Below, one piece after another: positions 41,521 through 50,286 of a stretch of DNA of 64,000 bases (positions are counted from its first letter, which is position 1; the number at the start of each line of letters is the position of its first letter). Origin of the DNA: Pseudomonas salomonii (lineage in GTDB: Bacteria > Pseudomonadota > Gammaproteobacteria > Pseudomonadales > Pseudomonadaceae); the NCBI RefSeq assembly GCF_900107155.1, contig NZ_FNOX01000014.1, positions 163,332-227,331 on the forward strand, in the 5' to 3' direction. Below the pieces are notes generated by a model. That model saw only the letters and a program-made list of their open reading frames with translations. It made no database searches and was not told the DNA's origin. A program made the translations under genes and the position numbers.

Positions 41521-42294
41521 TTATCTGAAAAACTGACTCGGCGTCTTGCCAAACTGCTTCTTGAACATACTGGTAAAGGCGCTCGGGCTCTCGTAACCCA
41601 ATTCGATGGCGACATCGATTATCTTCTGCCCCACCGCAATGCGCTCCAGCGCCAGCAGCAACCGCGCTTGCTGGCGCCATTGGCCGAAGGTCAAGCCGGT
41701 TTCCTTGCGAAACAGACGCTGGATGGTCTTCTGGTCCAGCTCAAGCCGCCCACTCCAATCCTCCACCGTCGAGGCATCCCCAGGGTCCTGCTGCAGCGCC
41801 AGGCAAATCCGGTTGATACGCGGGTCGCCCGGTTGTGGCAGCGACAGCGGCAACGCCGGCAGAATCGCCAGTTCATCAAGGATCAGGTGCATGATCCGCG
41901 CATCGCGTGAATCCTCGGCATACGGCGGCTTCAAACTCACCGACGCCTTGATCAGCTCACTCAGCAACGGCGAAACGCTCACCGCCTTGGTCTCGGTCGG
42001 CAGGTTCGGGAACGCATCGGGGCGCACAAACACACTGCGCATTTTCAACGGGCCCACACAGCGCAACGAGTGGACCTGCCCGCACGGCATCCAGAAGCCA
42101 CGATTGGACGGCACCGTCCACTGGTTGTGCGCCGAGTGCACCACCATCACGCCCTCGATGGCGTAAAGTAACTGGTGCTTTTCGTGGCTATGCTCGGGGA
42201 TCACCCAGTTTTCGGGGTAATCGGTGGCGGAACTGATCACAGCCCAGTCGCCTGCGTCGATTTCCTGCAAAAATTCATTCAGTGGTTTGATCAT
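41521..42294 (-). CDS. AraC-family regulator (cupin plus HTH)
   Basis: 257 residues. N-terminal cupin sensor (PEHSHEKHQLLYAIEGVMVVHS, about 33-55) and C-terminal double helix-turn-helix (DWSGRLELDQKTIQRLFRKETGL and KIIDVAIELGYESPSAFTSMFKKQFGKTPSQFFR). Start at MIKPLNE, 42294, with AAAGGG upstream. Divergent from the fosmidomycin-resistance-type MFS pump, so a likely regulator of it. Confidence 0.9.
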   Translation of the reverse strand: MIKPLNEFLQEIDAGDWAVISSATDYPENWVIPEHSHEKHQLLYAIEGVMVVHSAHNQWTVPSNRGFWMPCGQVHSLRCVGPLKMRSVFVRPDAFPNLPTETKAVSVSPLLSELIKASVSLKPPYAEDSRDARIMHLILDELAILPALPLSLPQPGDPRINRICLALQQDPGDASTVEDWSGRLELDQKTIQRLFRKETGLTFGQWRQQARLLLALERIAVGQKIIDVAIELGYESPSAFTSMFKKQFGKTPSQFFR

Positions 42295-42439
42295 TTCGCC
42301 CTTTTTGCGACAGTTGCCTCCCGAATTTCGTGAGACAGGCATTGGCACCGAATTTAGCATAACCGCTGAAACAATTAGAAATGGGTGGCGGGCTCAAGTA
42401 CTCGCCACCTCAGTTTGCTGCCCTGTATGGAATGCCTGC

Positions 42440-43651
42440 ATGACGACCGTTACCGCGTCACCCGCCGCTGCAACCACTACACCCCAAGTGAGCCCCTTGG
42501 TCATGCGCGTCCTCGGCGCCTGCGCCCTGGCCCACCTGATCAATGACCTGATCCAGGCCGTGCTGCCTTCGATCTACCCGATGCTCAAGGCCAACTACGG
42601 GCTGAGCTTCACCCAGGTGGGCCTGATCACCCTGACCTTCCAACTGACTGCCTCGCTGCTGCAACCCTGGATCGGCTACCACACCGACCGCCATCCCAAG
42701 CCCTGGCTGCTGCCGGCCGGCATGGTGTGCACCTTGATCGGCATTCTGATGCTGGCGTTTGTCGGCACCTTCCCGGCGATTTTGCTGGCGGCGGCCCTGG
42801 TGGGCGTCGGCTCGTCGACCTTCCACCCGGAAACCTCGCGCGTCGCGCGCCTGGCTTCCGGCGGGCGTTACGGCCTGGCGCAATCGACCTTCCAGGTCGG
42901 TGGCAACACCGGCAGCGCCTTCGGCCCGTTGCTGGCGGCGGCAATCATCATTCCTTACGGCCAAAGCCATGTCGCCTGGTTCGGACTGTTCGCCGTGTTT
43001 GCGATTCTGGTGCTCTATGGCCTGAGCCGCTGGTACCGCAACCACCTCAACCTGTTCAAGCTCAAGCAAGGTGGCAAGGCGACTCATGGCCTGTCCAAAG
43101 GCCGCGTGACCTTTGCCCTGGTGGTACTGGCGCTGCTGGTGTTCTCCAAATACTTCTACATGACCAGCCTGACCAGCTACTTCACCTTCTACCTGATCGA
43201 GAAGTTTCAGCTGTCGGTGGCCAGTTCGCAGATGTACCTGTTCCTGTTCCTTGGGGCGGTGGCCGTGGGCACCTTCGCCGGTGGCCCGATCGGCGACAAG
43301 ATCGGGCGCAAGAAAGTCATCTGGTTCTCGATCCTCGGCGCTGCGCCCTTCACCCTGGCCCTGCCCTACGTCGACCTGTTCTGGACCGCGGTACTCAGCG
43401 TGGTCATCGGCTTTATCATCGCCTCGGCCTTCTCGGCCATCGTGGTCTTCGCCCAGGAACTGGTACCGGGCAATGTGGGGATGATCGCCGGTATCTTCTT
43501 TGGCCTGATGTTCGGCTTCAGCGGGATTGGCGCCGCATTGCTGGGCTTGCTCGCTGACAACCATGGCATTGAGTACGTCTACAAGATCTGCTCGTTCCTG
43601 CCACTGGCGGGCATCCTCACCATATTGCTGCCCTCGACCAAAGGCGTTTAA
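42440..43651 (+). CDS. fsr: Fosmidomycin resistance-type MFS efflux protein
   Basis: 403 residues (E. coli Fsr is 406), 12 hydrophobic segments. ALAHLINDLIQAVLPSIYPM, LTASLLQPWIGYHTDRHPKPW, GVGSSTFHPETSRVARLASGG and KIGRKKVIWFSILGAAPF are characteristic of Fsr, which exports fosmidomycin and perhaps other compounds. Start at MTTVTAS (42440), with GGAATG upstream. A strong terminator follows (43664-43699). Confidence 0.88.
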   Translation: MTTVTASPAAATTTPQVSPLVMRVLGACALAHLINDLIQAVLPSIYPMLKANYGLSFTQVGLITLTFQLTASLLQPWIGYHTDRHPKPWLLPAGMVCTLIGILMLAFVGTFPAILLAAALVGVGSSTFHPETSRVARLASGGRYGLAQSTFQVGGNTGSAFGPLLAAAIIIPYGQSHVAWFGLFAVFAILVLYGLSRWYRNHLNLFKLKQGGKATHGLSKGRVTFALVVLALLVFSKYFYMTSLTSYFTFYLIEKFQLSVASSQMYLFLFLGAVAVGTFAGGPIGDKIGRKKVIWFSILGAAPFTLALPYVDLFWTAVLSVVIGFIIASAFSAIVVFAQELVPGNVGMIAGIFFGLMFGFSGIGAALLGLLADNHGIEYVYKICSFLPLAGILTILLPSTKGV

Positions 43652-43663
43652 AACGTATCTATT

Positions 43664-43699
43664 AGCCGCCTTGGGCCTACAAAGCCCAGGCGGCTTTTT
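43664..43699 (+). terminator. Rho-independent terminator of fsr
   Basis: AGCCGCCTTGGGC pairs with GCCCAGGCGGCT (one T bulge), followed by a T-run. It ends 114 bases before the next gene. Confidence 0.9.
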
Positions 43700-43812
43700 A
43701 CATAAAAATACAGAACCGTCCTACCTGCAATTGGAACTCAATCATCGCTAAAGCCACTGACTTAACGCAACTGGGCAGTGCCTGTTTTCTTTGAGTCTGA
43801 TGAGGATAACGA

Positions 43813-44568
43813 ATGATTATTTCACCACCTGCGATACATCACTCCCTGTACTCGATTAATTCGGATAGTCCACCGACGAACAACGAAGTGGCTGACGCGC
43901 CGATTGCCATCAGAACTAAACGCGGGATCGCTGACAAATATCGTCTATGGCCACAAAACTCGACCATTACCATTGCCTTCATGGACACTTCTCCCGCCCA
44001 TAGAGCGATCATACAAAAACACATTGAGAAAAATTACGCACCCCTGATTAATTTGAAGCTCAAGTTCGTAGAGGGTACCCAAGGCGATATTCGCATATCG
44101 ACCAGCGCAGATATAGCGGGTGACTGGTCCATCGTTGGGACGGGGGCGTTAAGCGAGCCCGCCAATGAGCCGACGATGCATTTGGACCCTCATAAAGCCG
44201 AAGACATATTTAAAATGAATATTCTTCATGAGTTTGGTCACGCGTTGGGATTGCGTCACGAACATAAACATCCGGACAGAACACTGGACTTCAACCTGCC
44301 CAGGTTATACGAACTTTATAAGAAAAAGTTCAACTTAGACACAATAGACGTTCATGAGCAAATCCTTGAAAAGCTGAAGCCTGCGGACATCATAGCCTCC
44401 GATTACGATCCGAAGTCCATCATGCATTACAACCTGAGCAGGCTGATACTCTGGAAGCAGAAGACAACGGGCTACAACTTCACGCTTTCTAACAACGATA
44501 AAGCCCTTCTACGATCCATTTATCCACGCCCCGAACCTGAGTCTGTGCCTGTGCGGCGACCACGCTGA
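43813..44568 (+). CDS. Metzincin-type zinc metalloprotease without signal peptide
   Basis: 251 residues. Zinc site NILHEFGHALGLRHEHKHPD (HExxHxxGxxH) and the Met-turn SIMHYN, the two hallmarks of metzincins, closest in form to astacins. A basic KRGIADKYRLWP stretch near residue 40 could mark a prodomain edge. There is no N-terminal Sec signal, unusual for an astacin, so it may be secreted another way (for example by a contact-dependent or injection system) or act inside the cell. TGAGGATAACG precedes the ATG. AT-rich compared with flanking genes. No inhibitor or secretion gene adjoins. Confidence 0.82.
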   Translation: MIISPPAIHHSLYSINSDSPPTNNEVADAPIAIRTKRGIADKYRLWPQNSTITIAFMDTSPAHRAIIQKHIEKNYAPLINLKLKFVEGTQGDIRISTSADIAGDWSIVGTGALSEPANEPTMHLDPHKAEDIFKMNILHEFGHALGLRHEHKHPDRTLDFNLPRLYELYKKKFNLDTIDVHEQILEKLKPADIIASDYDPKSIMHYNLSRLILWKQKTTGYNFTLSNNDKALLRSIYPRPEPESVPVRRPR

Positions 44569-44666
44569 GGTTTAAGGCGCGCCGATTGACTGGCTGACAC
44601 ATGCATCGAAACATACAGCAGCCTCACTTCCGAGGTACCGACTTTCTCGCGTAAAATTCAAGCATT

Positions 44667-44710
44667 GCGGGCGTCGCGGCACTCGCCAGACGCGTTGTCT
44701 CGACGCCCGC
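44667..44710 (-). terminator. Hairpin after the inositol-dehydrogenase gene
   Basis: 10-bp perfect stem (GCGGGCGTCG / CGACGCCCGC) with a 24-nt loop, just past the minus-strand stop. There is no strong T-tract, so it is only a probable terminator. Confidence 0.5.
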
Positions 44711-44718
44711 TCGTACCA

Positions 44719-45723
44719 CTAAAGGTCGTAATTGACCGCCACACTTCTACCGGTTTTCACCGACGCCAACGCGCAATCCGCCAGATGCAACGCATACAAG
44801 CCATCACGCACACTGGTCGGTAACGCGCGGCCAGCGCTCAGTGCATCAATGAACTGCGCCAGCTCATTACGATAAGCATCGGCATAACGTTCGAGAAAAA
44901 AGTGCTGCAACGGCTCCAGCGCTTCGGTGTGGTCGGCACTCCAATGGCGCAACGTACTGGGACGGTGGTTGTCGGTGAGCAGCACGCCCGTGGCGCCGGA
45001 CACTTCTACACGCTGGTCATAGCCATACACCGCCTGACGGCAGCAGTTGATGTGGCATTGCTTGCCGGAGGCGGTGCGCAGCAGCACCATGACACTGTCG
45101 TAGTCGTCGATGTCTGCCAGGCTCGGGTCCACCAGGCGGCTGGCGAAGGCACTGACCTCCACCGGTTCCTCGCCGAGCAGGTGGCGGGCGGTGTCGAAGT
45201 CATGGATGGTCATGTCGCGCAGGATGCCACCGGAGTGTTCCAGGTAGTCACGCGGCGCCAGGCCGGGGTCGCGGCTGGTGATGATCACCTGGCGCACGGC
45301 GCCGATCTGGCCGGCGTCCAGCGCCTGGCGCAGGCGCAGCATGTCGGGGTCAAAACGCCGGTTGAAACCGAGCATCACCTTGCCGCCCAGGCGTTCGACG
45401 GCCTGGGCAGCGCTGCGGGCCTTGGCGATATCCAGATCGATCGGCTTTTCGCACAGCACCGCCCTGCCTGCGGCCACCGCCGCCAGCAACAGGTCGATAT
45501 GGGTGTCGGTGGGCGTGCCGATCACCACGGCATCTATGTCTTGGCGGGCAAGCACGGCGGCGCAGTCATAGGCCGCTTCGCAACCTAATTGCGTGCTGAG
45601 CGCGTCGACGCCTTCGCGCCAGGGGTCGGCCACCAGCACCAGCGTGGCGTTGGGGTGAGCGGCGACGTTGGCGGCGTGGATTTTGGCGATGCGCCCGGCA
45701 CCTAAAACGGCAATACGTAGCAT
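44719..45723 (-). CDS. iolG: Gfo/Idh/MocA dehydrogenase (inositol 2-dehydrogenase-like)
   Basis: 334 residues. N-terminal Rossmann domain (RIAVLGAGRIAKIHAANVA) with EKPIDLD (the Lys of the Gfo/Idh/MocA EKP motif), the HDFDTARHL catalytic His region, and FNRRFDPDM, as in bacterial myo-inositol 2-dehydrogenases. NAD-dependent oxidation of inositol or a related cyclitol is expected. First position downstream of the LacI regulator on the minus strand (33-bp gap). The symbol reflects the closest family, not proof of substrate. Confidence 0.82.
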   Translation of the reverse strand: MLRIAVLGAGRIAKIHAANVAAHPNATLVLVADPWREGVDALSTQLGCEAAYDCAAVLARQDIDAVVIGTPTDTHIDLLLAAVAAGRAVLCEKPIDLDIAKARSAAQAVERLGGKVMLGFNRRFDPDMLRLRQALDAGQIGAVRQVIITSRDPGLAPRDYLEHSGGILRDMTIHDFDTARHLLGEEPVEVSAFASRLVDPSLADIDDYDSVMVLLRTASGKQCHINCCRQAVYGYDQRVEVSGATGVLLTDNHRPSTLRHWSADHTEALEPLQHFFLERYADAYRNELAQFIDALSAGRALPTSVRDGLYALHLADCALASVKTGRSVAVNYDL

Positions 45724-45756
45724 GGTCGAACTCCTGGCGTTGTTATTGAGGGAGCT

Positions 45757-46782
45757 TCAGTCCGGCAGGTTGAACGGTGTAACGATCTGCACCTGTGACG
45801 GCGCAATCGGCCCGGCTTTCCATAGCCGGTGGTGTTGCAGGATGTGCAAAAACACGCTGCGGGCATCGATTTGCAGGTTGTGGTCGATGATCGCGGCGAC
45901 TTTTTCTTCCAGCAGCAGCTGGCGGTTTTCTTCGTCCAGGTCATGGCCGATAAACACCTCCAGCGGGCGCTCGAGGGCGGCGAAGGCGTCGACAATCGCG
46001 CGGTTACCGCCGCCGACGCTGTACACCGCCTTGAGGTCGGGGTGTTGCTTGAGGGCCTGGGTGACGCGCTCAAAGGTGCGGTCGTACACGCCGTAGCCGC
46101 CGCTGATATCCAGCACCCGCAGGTGCGCGGCACGCCCACGCAGCCAGGCGCGAAAGCCCATCTCGCGTTCTTCTTCACCACGGAACAGTTCGCTGCCGAT
46201 CACCACCGCCACATCCTGAGGTTGCGCCGGCAGCCAGCGCGACATCAGGTAGGCCGCGGTCTGGCCGGCGGTGCGGTTGTCCATGCCCACATAGCCAATG
46301 CGCTCGCTTTGCGGCAGGTCAGTGACCAGGGTCACCACCGGAATGCCCGCCGCGATCAACTGCTTGACGGCCTGATTCACCGCCGGCTCATCCGCCGCCT
46401 TGAGCACCACGCCCTGGCTGCCGGTATCGAGGCAGCGCAGCAGTTGGTCGTGCATGGCCTGGGGTTCGATTTCTTCAAACAGGTGAAAACGCGGCGCGAT
46501 GCGAAACGGCGCCAGGCTGCCCAATTGCGCGGTGATTGCCGCTTGCACCGCCGCGCTGAAGCGCTGGGGCGTGTGCATGATCACATCGACGTGAAACGTG
46601 CGCCCCACCGCCAGGCCGTTTTTTTCCTGGGCCTCCAACTCATCCAGCGCCTGCTCGATGCGCCGAGAGGTTTGCGCATGCACGCTGCCACGCTGGTGCA
46701 ACACGCGGTCGACCGTGGCTTTGCTCACACCGGCCTGGGTGGCGAGTTGCTTGATGGAGAAGTGTTTTGCGCGTTCGAGCAT
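45757..46782 (-). CDS. LacI-family regulator
   Basis: 341 residues. N-terminal HTH with FSIKQLATQAGVSKATVDRVLHQRGSVHAQT, then a periplasmic-binding-protein-like ligand domain (LKAADEPAVNQAVKQLIAAGIPVVTLVTDLP, IDAFA, DLDEENRQLLLEEKVAAIIDHN). The ligand domain is of the class that senses sugars or cyclitols. Divergent from the SDR/dioxygenase/binding-protein operon and upstream of iolG, so it probably controls both sides. Confidence 0.88.
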   Translation of the reverse strand: MLERAKHFSIKQLATQAGVSKATVDRVLHQRGSVHAQTSRRIEQALDELEAQEKNGLAVGRTFHVDVIMHTPQRFSAAVQAAITAQLGSLAPFRIAPRFHLFEEIEPQAMHDQLLRCLDTGSQGVVLKAADEPAVNQAVKQLIAAGIPVVTLVTDLPQSERIGYVGMDNRTAGQTAAYLMSRWLPAQPQDVAVVIGSELFRGEEEREMGFRAWLRGRAAHLRVLDISGGYGVYDRTFERVTQALKQHPDLKAVYSVGGGNRAIVDAFAALERPLEVFIGHDLDEENRQLLLEEKVAAIIDHNLQIDARSVFLHILQHHRLWKAGPIAPSQVQIVTPFNLPD

Positions 46783-46824
46783 GCGGTTCGCCTGAGGTGT
46801 TTTTGAGGTCTTTTTTGGGCGTTA

Positions 46825-46874
46825 CTGAGGTTTTGCAATGCTAGTCTCAGTTTTGCCCGGCGTCGAGCCGGGCC
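46825..46874. promoter_or_regulatory. Dyad and hairpin in the LacI/SDR divergent gap
   Basis: ACTGAG (46825-46830) and CTCAGT (46847-46852) form a dyad, with GCAATGC between them. Beside it GCCCGGC-GTCGA-GCCGGGC (46856-46874) forms a 7-bp stem, framed by GTTTTG and CAAAAC. These are candidate operator and leader structures for the LacI-type regulator. Confidence 0.4.
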
Positions 46875-46905
46875 GACAAAACAACAAAAAATTCAGGAGA
46901 ACCCC

Positions 46906-47751
46906 ATGCCTCACACCGATCTCGCCAGCGCATTCAACGGCCAATACTTTGTCGTCACCGGCAGCACCCAGGGTTTGGGCGCTGCCGTGGCGCATACCCT
47001 GGCGCAGCGTGGCGCTGCCGGGCTGATCATCTGCGGGCGCCGCCGCGCCGAGGGCGAAGAACAGGTCCGGCAACTGGCACAGCTCGATTGCCAGGCATTT
47101 TTTGTCGAGGCCGACCTGGAAAACGTCGAGGATTGCCGTGCGATCATCGACGCGGCACGCACCCACTTCGGCACCTTGCACGGGCTGGTGAACTGCGCCG
47201 GCATGTCGGATCGCGGCACCATTCTCGACACCTCGCCCGAGCTGTTTGATCGGCTGTTTGCGGTGAACGTGCGGGCGCCGTTTTTTCTGATGCAGGCAGC
47301 ACTCAAGCTGATGATCAGCACCGGCGTGGAAGGCGCGGTGGTGAATATCCAGAGTGTCACCGGGCATGGCGGGCAATCGTTTTTAAGCGCCTATGCGGCG
47401 TCCAAGGGCGCGCTGGCGATATTGACCAAGAACGTGGCGTTCAGCGCATTGCGTAATCGCATCCGCGTGAATGGCCTGAATATCGGCTGGATGGACACGC
47501 CTCACGAGGATCAGATCCAGCGCCAATACCACGGCGCGCAGGACGGCTGGCTGGCCGAGGCCGAACGCGCACAGCCGTTCGGACGGCTGCTCAAGCCCGA
47601 AGAGGTGGCGCAAAGCGTGGCGTTTTTGCTCTCGCGTGAAGCCGGGATGATGACCGGCTCGGTGATCGACCTGGAGCAAGGCGTGGTCGGCTGCACCGAC
47701 AGCGGCAGCCCGCAACCGCACCAGGCGCTGAGCCTGCCGGAAGGTGTGTGA
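46906..47751 (+). CDS. SDR family oxidoreductase
   Basis: 281-residue short-chain dehydrogenase: TGSTQGLG cofactor motif (18-25), NCAG (96-99), catalytic S150, Y163 and K167 in SAYAASKGAL. Likely oxidises a ring hydroxyl of the cluster's cyclitol substrate. CAGGAGAACCCC precedes the ATG. It overlaps the dioxygenase gene by one base. Confidence 0.88.
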   Translation: MPHTDLASAFNGQYFVVTGSTQGLGAAVAHTLAQRGAAGLIICGRRRAEGEEQVRQLAQLDCQAFFVEADLENVEDCRAIIDAARTHFGTLHGLVNCAGMSDRGTILDTSPELFDRLFAVNVRAPFFLMQAALKLMISTGVEGAVVNIQSVTGHGGQSFLSAYAASKGALAILTKNVAFSALRNRIRVNGLNIGWMDTPHEDQIQRQYHGAQDGWLAEAERAQPFGRLLKPEEVAQSVAFLLSREAGMMTGSVIDLEQGVVGCTDSGSPQPHQALSLPEGV

Positions 47752-48875
47752 TGTCGGCGTTCGTGACCGGCGCGGCGGTGCGCCTGGCGGATTTCAGCCG
47801 CATCTGCACCCAACGGACCAGCGCCGAGGATTACCCGCTGTGTGCCGAAGTGGTGAGCAATGTGCCGATCTATCAGGCCGGCACTTTACGCAACAGCGAA
47901 CGCCTGCGCGTCATGGATGAGCTGCACCGCCTGTTCCGCGACGGGCCTGGGGTGATGGTGGTGCGCCAGGCCTATGAAGACCTGGCGGTGGTCGACCGCC
48001 ATAGCCAGGTATTCGAGGCGATCTTTGCCCAGGAGGCTGCGCAAGGCGTGGCCGCCGACCATTTTGCCCAGGCCGGCAGCAACGGGCGCATCTGGAATTC
48101 CCTGCAAAAAGCTGCGCTGCAGTCGCCGGAATCGTTTGCCGAGTACTACGCCAACCCGCTGCTCGGTTTGATCGCCGAAGCGTGGCTGGGGCCGAGCTTT
48201 CAGATGACCGCGCAAGTGAACGTGGTCCACCCTGGCGGGCAGGCGCAACAGCCGCACCGTGACTATCACCTGGGCTTTCAGACCACTGAGGTGGTTGAAC
48301 GCTTTCCGCTGCCGCTGCATCTGTTGTCGCAATACCTGACGCTGCAAGGCGCGGTGGCCCATTCGGATATGCCGCTGGAAAGCGGGCCGACCCAACTGCT
48401 GCCCTTCTCCCAGCAATACCCGCTGGGTTACCTGGCCTGGCGCCGCGCGGAGTTTATCGATTACTTCCAGCAGCACGCCGTGCAATTGCCGCTGAACAAG
48501 GGCGACCTGTTGTTCTTCAACCCGGCGCTGTTCCATGCGGCGGGCACCAACCGCACCACCCACCACCGGCGCATGGCCAACCTGCTGCAAATCTCTTCGG
48601 CGTTCGGCACGCCCATGGAAGCCCTCGACCGTGACCGCATGATGCTGGCGGTGTACCCGGTGTTGCTGGCCAACCCTGCGTTGAATGCCGAAGCGGTGAT
48701 CGCCTGTACGGCCGACGGTTATGCCTTCCCCACCAACCTCGACACCGACCCGCCCTTGCACGGGCTCGCACCGCAAACCGGGCAGCAATTAATGCAACAA
48801 GCCCTTAACGAACGCTGGCCCTATTCGGACTTCGCCGCTGCCGTGGCGCAGCTGCGGGCCAAGCGCCAGGCGTGA
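47751..48875 (+). CDS. Phytanoyl-CoA dioxygenase (PhyH) family protein
   Basis: 374-residue Fe(II)/2-oxoglutarate dioxygenase-like protein. Iron ligands H169 and D171 in QQPHRDYHLGF and H262 in NPALFHAAGTNRTT, with R273/R274 for 2-oxoglutarate. PhyH proteins hydroxylate diverse substrates; here it may open, hydroxylate or demethylate a cyclitol. Translation is coupled to the SDR gene. Confidence 0.82.
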   Translation: MSAFVTGAAVRLADFSRICTQRTSAEDYPLCAEVVSNVPIYQAGTLRNSERLRVMDELHRLFRDGPGVMVVRQAYEDLAVVDRHSQVFEAIFAQEAAQGVAADHFAQAGSNGRIWNSLQKAALQSPESFAEYYANPLLGLIAEAWLGPSFQMTAQVNVVHPGGQAQQPHRDYHLGFQTTEVVERFPLPLHLLSQYLTLQGAVAHSDMPLESGPTQLLPFSQQYPLGYLAWRRAEFIDYFQQHAVQLPLNKGDLLFFNPALFHAAGTNRTTHHRRMANLLQISSAFGTPMEALDRDRMMLAVYPVLLANPALNAEAVIACTADGYAFPTNLDTDPPLHGLAPQTGQQLMQQALNERWPYSDFAAAVAQLRAKRQA

Positions 48876-48917
48876 ATCCCACTGCTTTTACAACAACAAA
48901 AAGAACGGAGCATCACC

Positions 48918-49841
48918 ATGAAGAAGCAACTTCTCGCAGCACTGCTGACCCTCGCTGTTGCGCCCTGGGCCTGGGCCGATATGCGTATCGGCGTGAGCAT
49001 CGCCCAGGTCGACGATGTGTTCCTCGCACAGATGCGTGACTACATGGCCGCCCACGCCAAGGAGCTACCCGGCGTGACCTTGCAATTTGAAGACGCCCAG
49101 GGCGATGTGGTGCGCCAGCTCAACCAGGTGCAGAACTTTACCGCTCAGGGCATGGACGCAATTATCGTCAACGCGGTGGACACGGCGGCCACGCAGAAAA
49201 TGACCGTCAATGCCCAGCAGGCCAAGATCCCGCTGGTGTACGTCAACCGCCGCCCGGAGTTCAAGGACGTGCCCCCGGGCGTGGGCTATGTCGGCTCGGA
49301 TGAGATCAAGGCCGGGGAAATCCAGATGCGCTACCTGGCAGAGAAAATGGGTGGCAAGGGCAACCTTGCGATCATGCTCGGGCTGCTGTCCAACAACGCC
49401 ACGCACAACCGCACGCTGGGGGTGAAGACGGTGCTCAAGGACTACCCGGATATCAAGATTGTCGAGGAGCAAAGCGCCGAATGGCAGCGCGGCAAGGCGA
49501 TTGACCTGATGAACAACTGGATTGTGTCCGGACGCAAAATCGATGCCGTGGCCGCGAATGCCGATGAAATGGCGATTGGCGCCGCCATGGCGATCAGCCA
49601 GGCGGGCATGCAGCCGGGCAAGGATATCCTGGTGGCCGGCAGCGACGGCGGCGCAGCCGGGCTGGACGCGGTGAAGAAGGGCCAGCTGCTGGTGACGGTG
49701 TATCAGGACAATAAGGGCCAGGCCGTCGGCTCGATTGATCTGGCGGTGAAGATGGTCAAGAAGGAACCCTATGTGGCTGAGCTGACCATTCCTTATCAGC
49801 AGATCACCAAAGACAATTACCAGGCGTTTTTGAACCCCTAA
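48918..49841 (+). CDS. Periplasmic sugar/cyclitol-binding protein
   Basis: 307 residues, Sec signal peptide (MKKQLLAALLTLAVAPWAWA), then a type I periplasmic binding protein (RIGVSIAQVDDVFLAQMRDYM, IIVNAVDTAATQKMTVNAQQAKIPLVYVNR, ILVAGSDGGAAGLDAVKKGQLLVTVYQD). Closest in style to myo-inositol or rhizopine binding proteins. Its ABC permease and ATPase genes are missing here, so it must use a transporter encoded elsewhere. Third gene of the operon, RBS AACGGAG. Confidence 0.85.
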   Translation: MKKQLLAALLTLAVAPWAWADMRIGVSIAQVDDVFLAQMRDYMAAHAKELPGVTLQFEDAQGDVVRQLNQVQNFTAQGMDAIIVNAVDTAATQKMTVNAQQAKIPLVYVNRRPEFKDVPPGVGYVGSDEIKAGEIQMRYLAEKMGGKGNLAIMLGLLSNNATHNRTLGVKTVLKDYPDIKIVEEQSAEWQRGKAIDLMNNWIVSGRKIDAVAANADEMAIGAAMAISQAGMQPGKDILVAGSDGGAAGLDAVKKGQLLVTVYQDNKGQAVGSIDLAVKMVKKEPYVAELTIPYQQITKDNYQAFLNP

Positions 49842-49888
49842 CCCATACCCTGGTGGCGAGCGGGCTTGTCACAAGAGTCGGCTCGACC

Positions 49889-50203
49889 CTAGCGTTCTGT
49901 TTGACGCGTGAACCCATTCACTACGATATAAAGCAACGGCCCCACCGAAACAAACACCGCCGTCAGCGCGAAATACGGCAGCACAGACACCACCGACCGC
50001 CCGCGCCCACGCGCATCCCGATACATCCACACACACGCCAGCACTGCCATCAGGTACAGGTCAATCACCACCTGCGCGGTGTCCGGCCGCGACATCAACT
50101 GCCGCCCGAAGGCCAGCAGCGATTGCTCGGCGGTGAGCATCGTCGCCAGCGTATACAGCGAAAATCCAACCAACCCGACCAGGGCAATAGAGGGTCTGTG
50201 CAT
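49889..50203 (-). CDS. DUF2834 membrane protein
   Basis: 104 residues with three hydrophobic stretches (IALVGLVGFSLYTLATML, VIDLYLMAVLACVWMYRDA, YFALTAVFVSVGPLLYIVV); the central DLYLMAVLACVWMYRDARGRG is typical of DUF2834. Function unknown. Start at MHRPS with AAGGA upstream. Divergent from the XRE regulator. Confidence 0.75.
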   Translation of the reverse strand: MHRPSIALVGLVGFSLYTLATMLTAEQSLLAFGRQLMSRPDTAQVVIDLYLMAVLACVWMYRDARGRGRSVVSVLPYFALTAVFVSVGPLLYIVVNGFTRQTER

Positions 50204-50286
50204 GGTCTCGTCCTTGAAGTGAATGAAGCTCACCATAGTGATAAGGTCGTGGCCCTCGCAATGACCTCACAGGTTATGAACCCACT

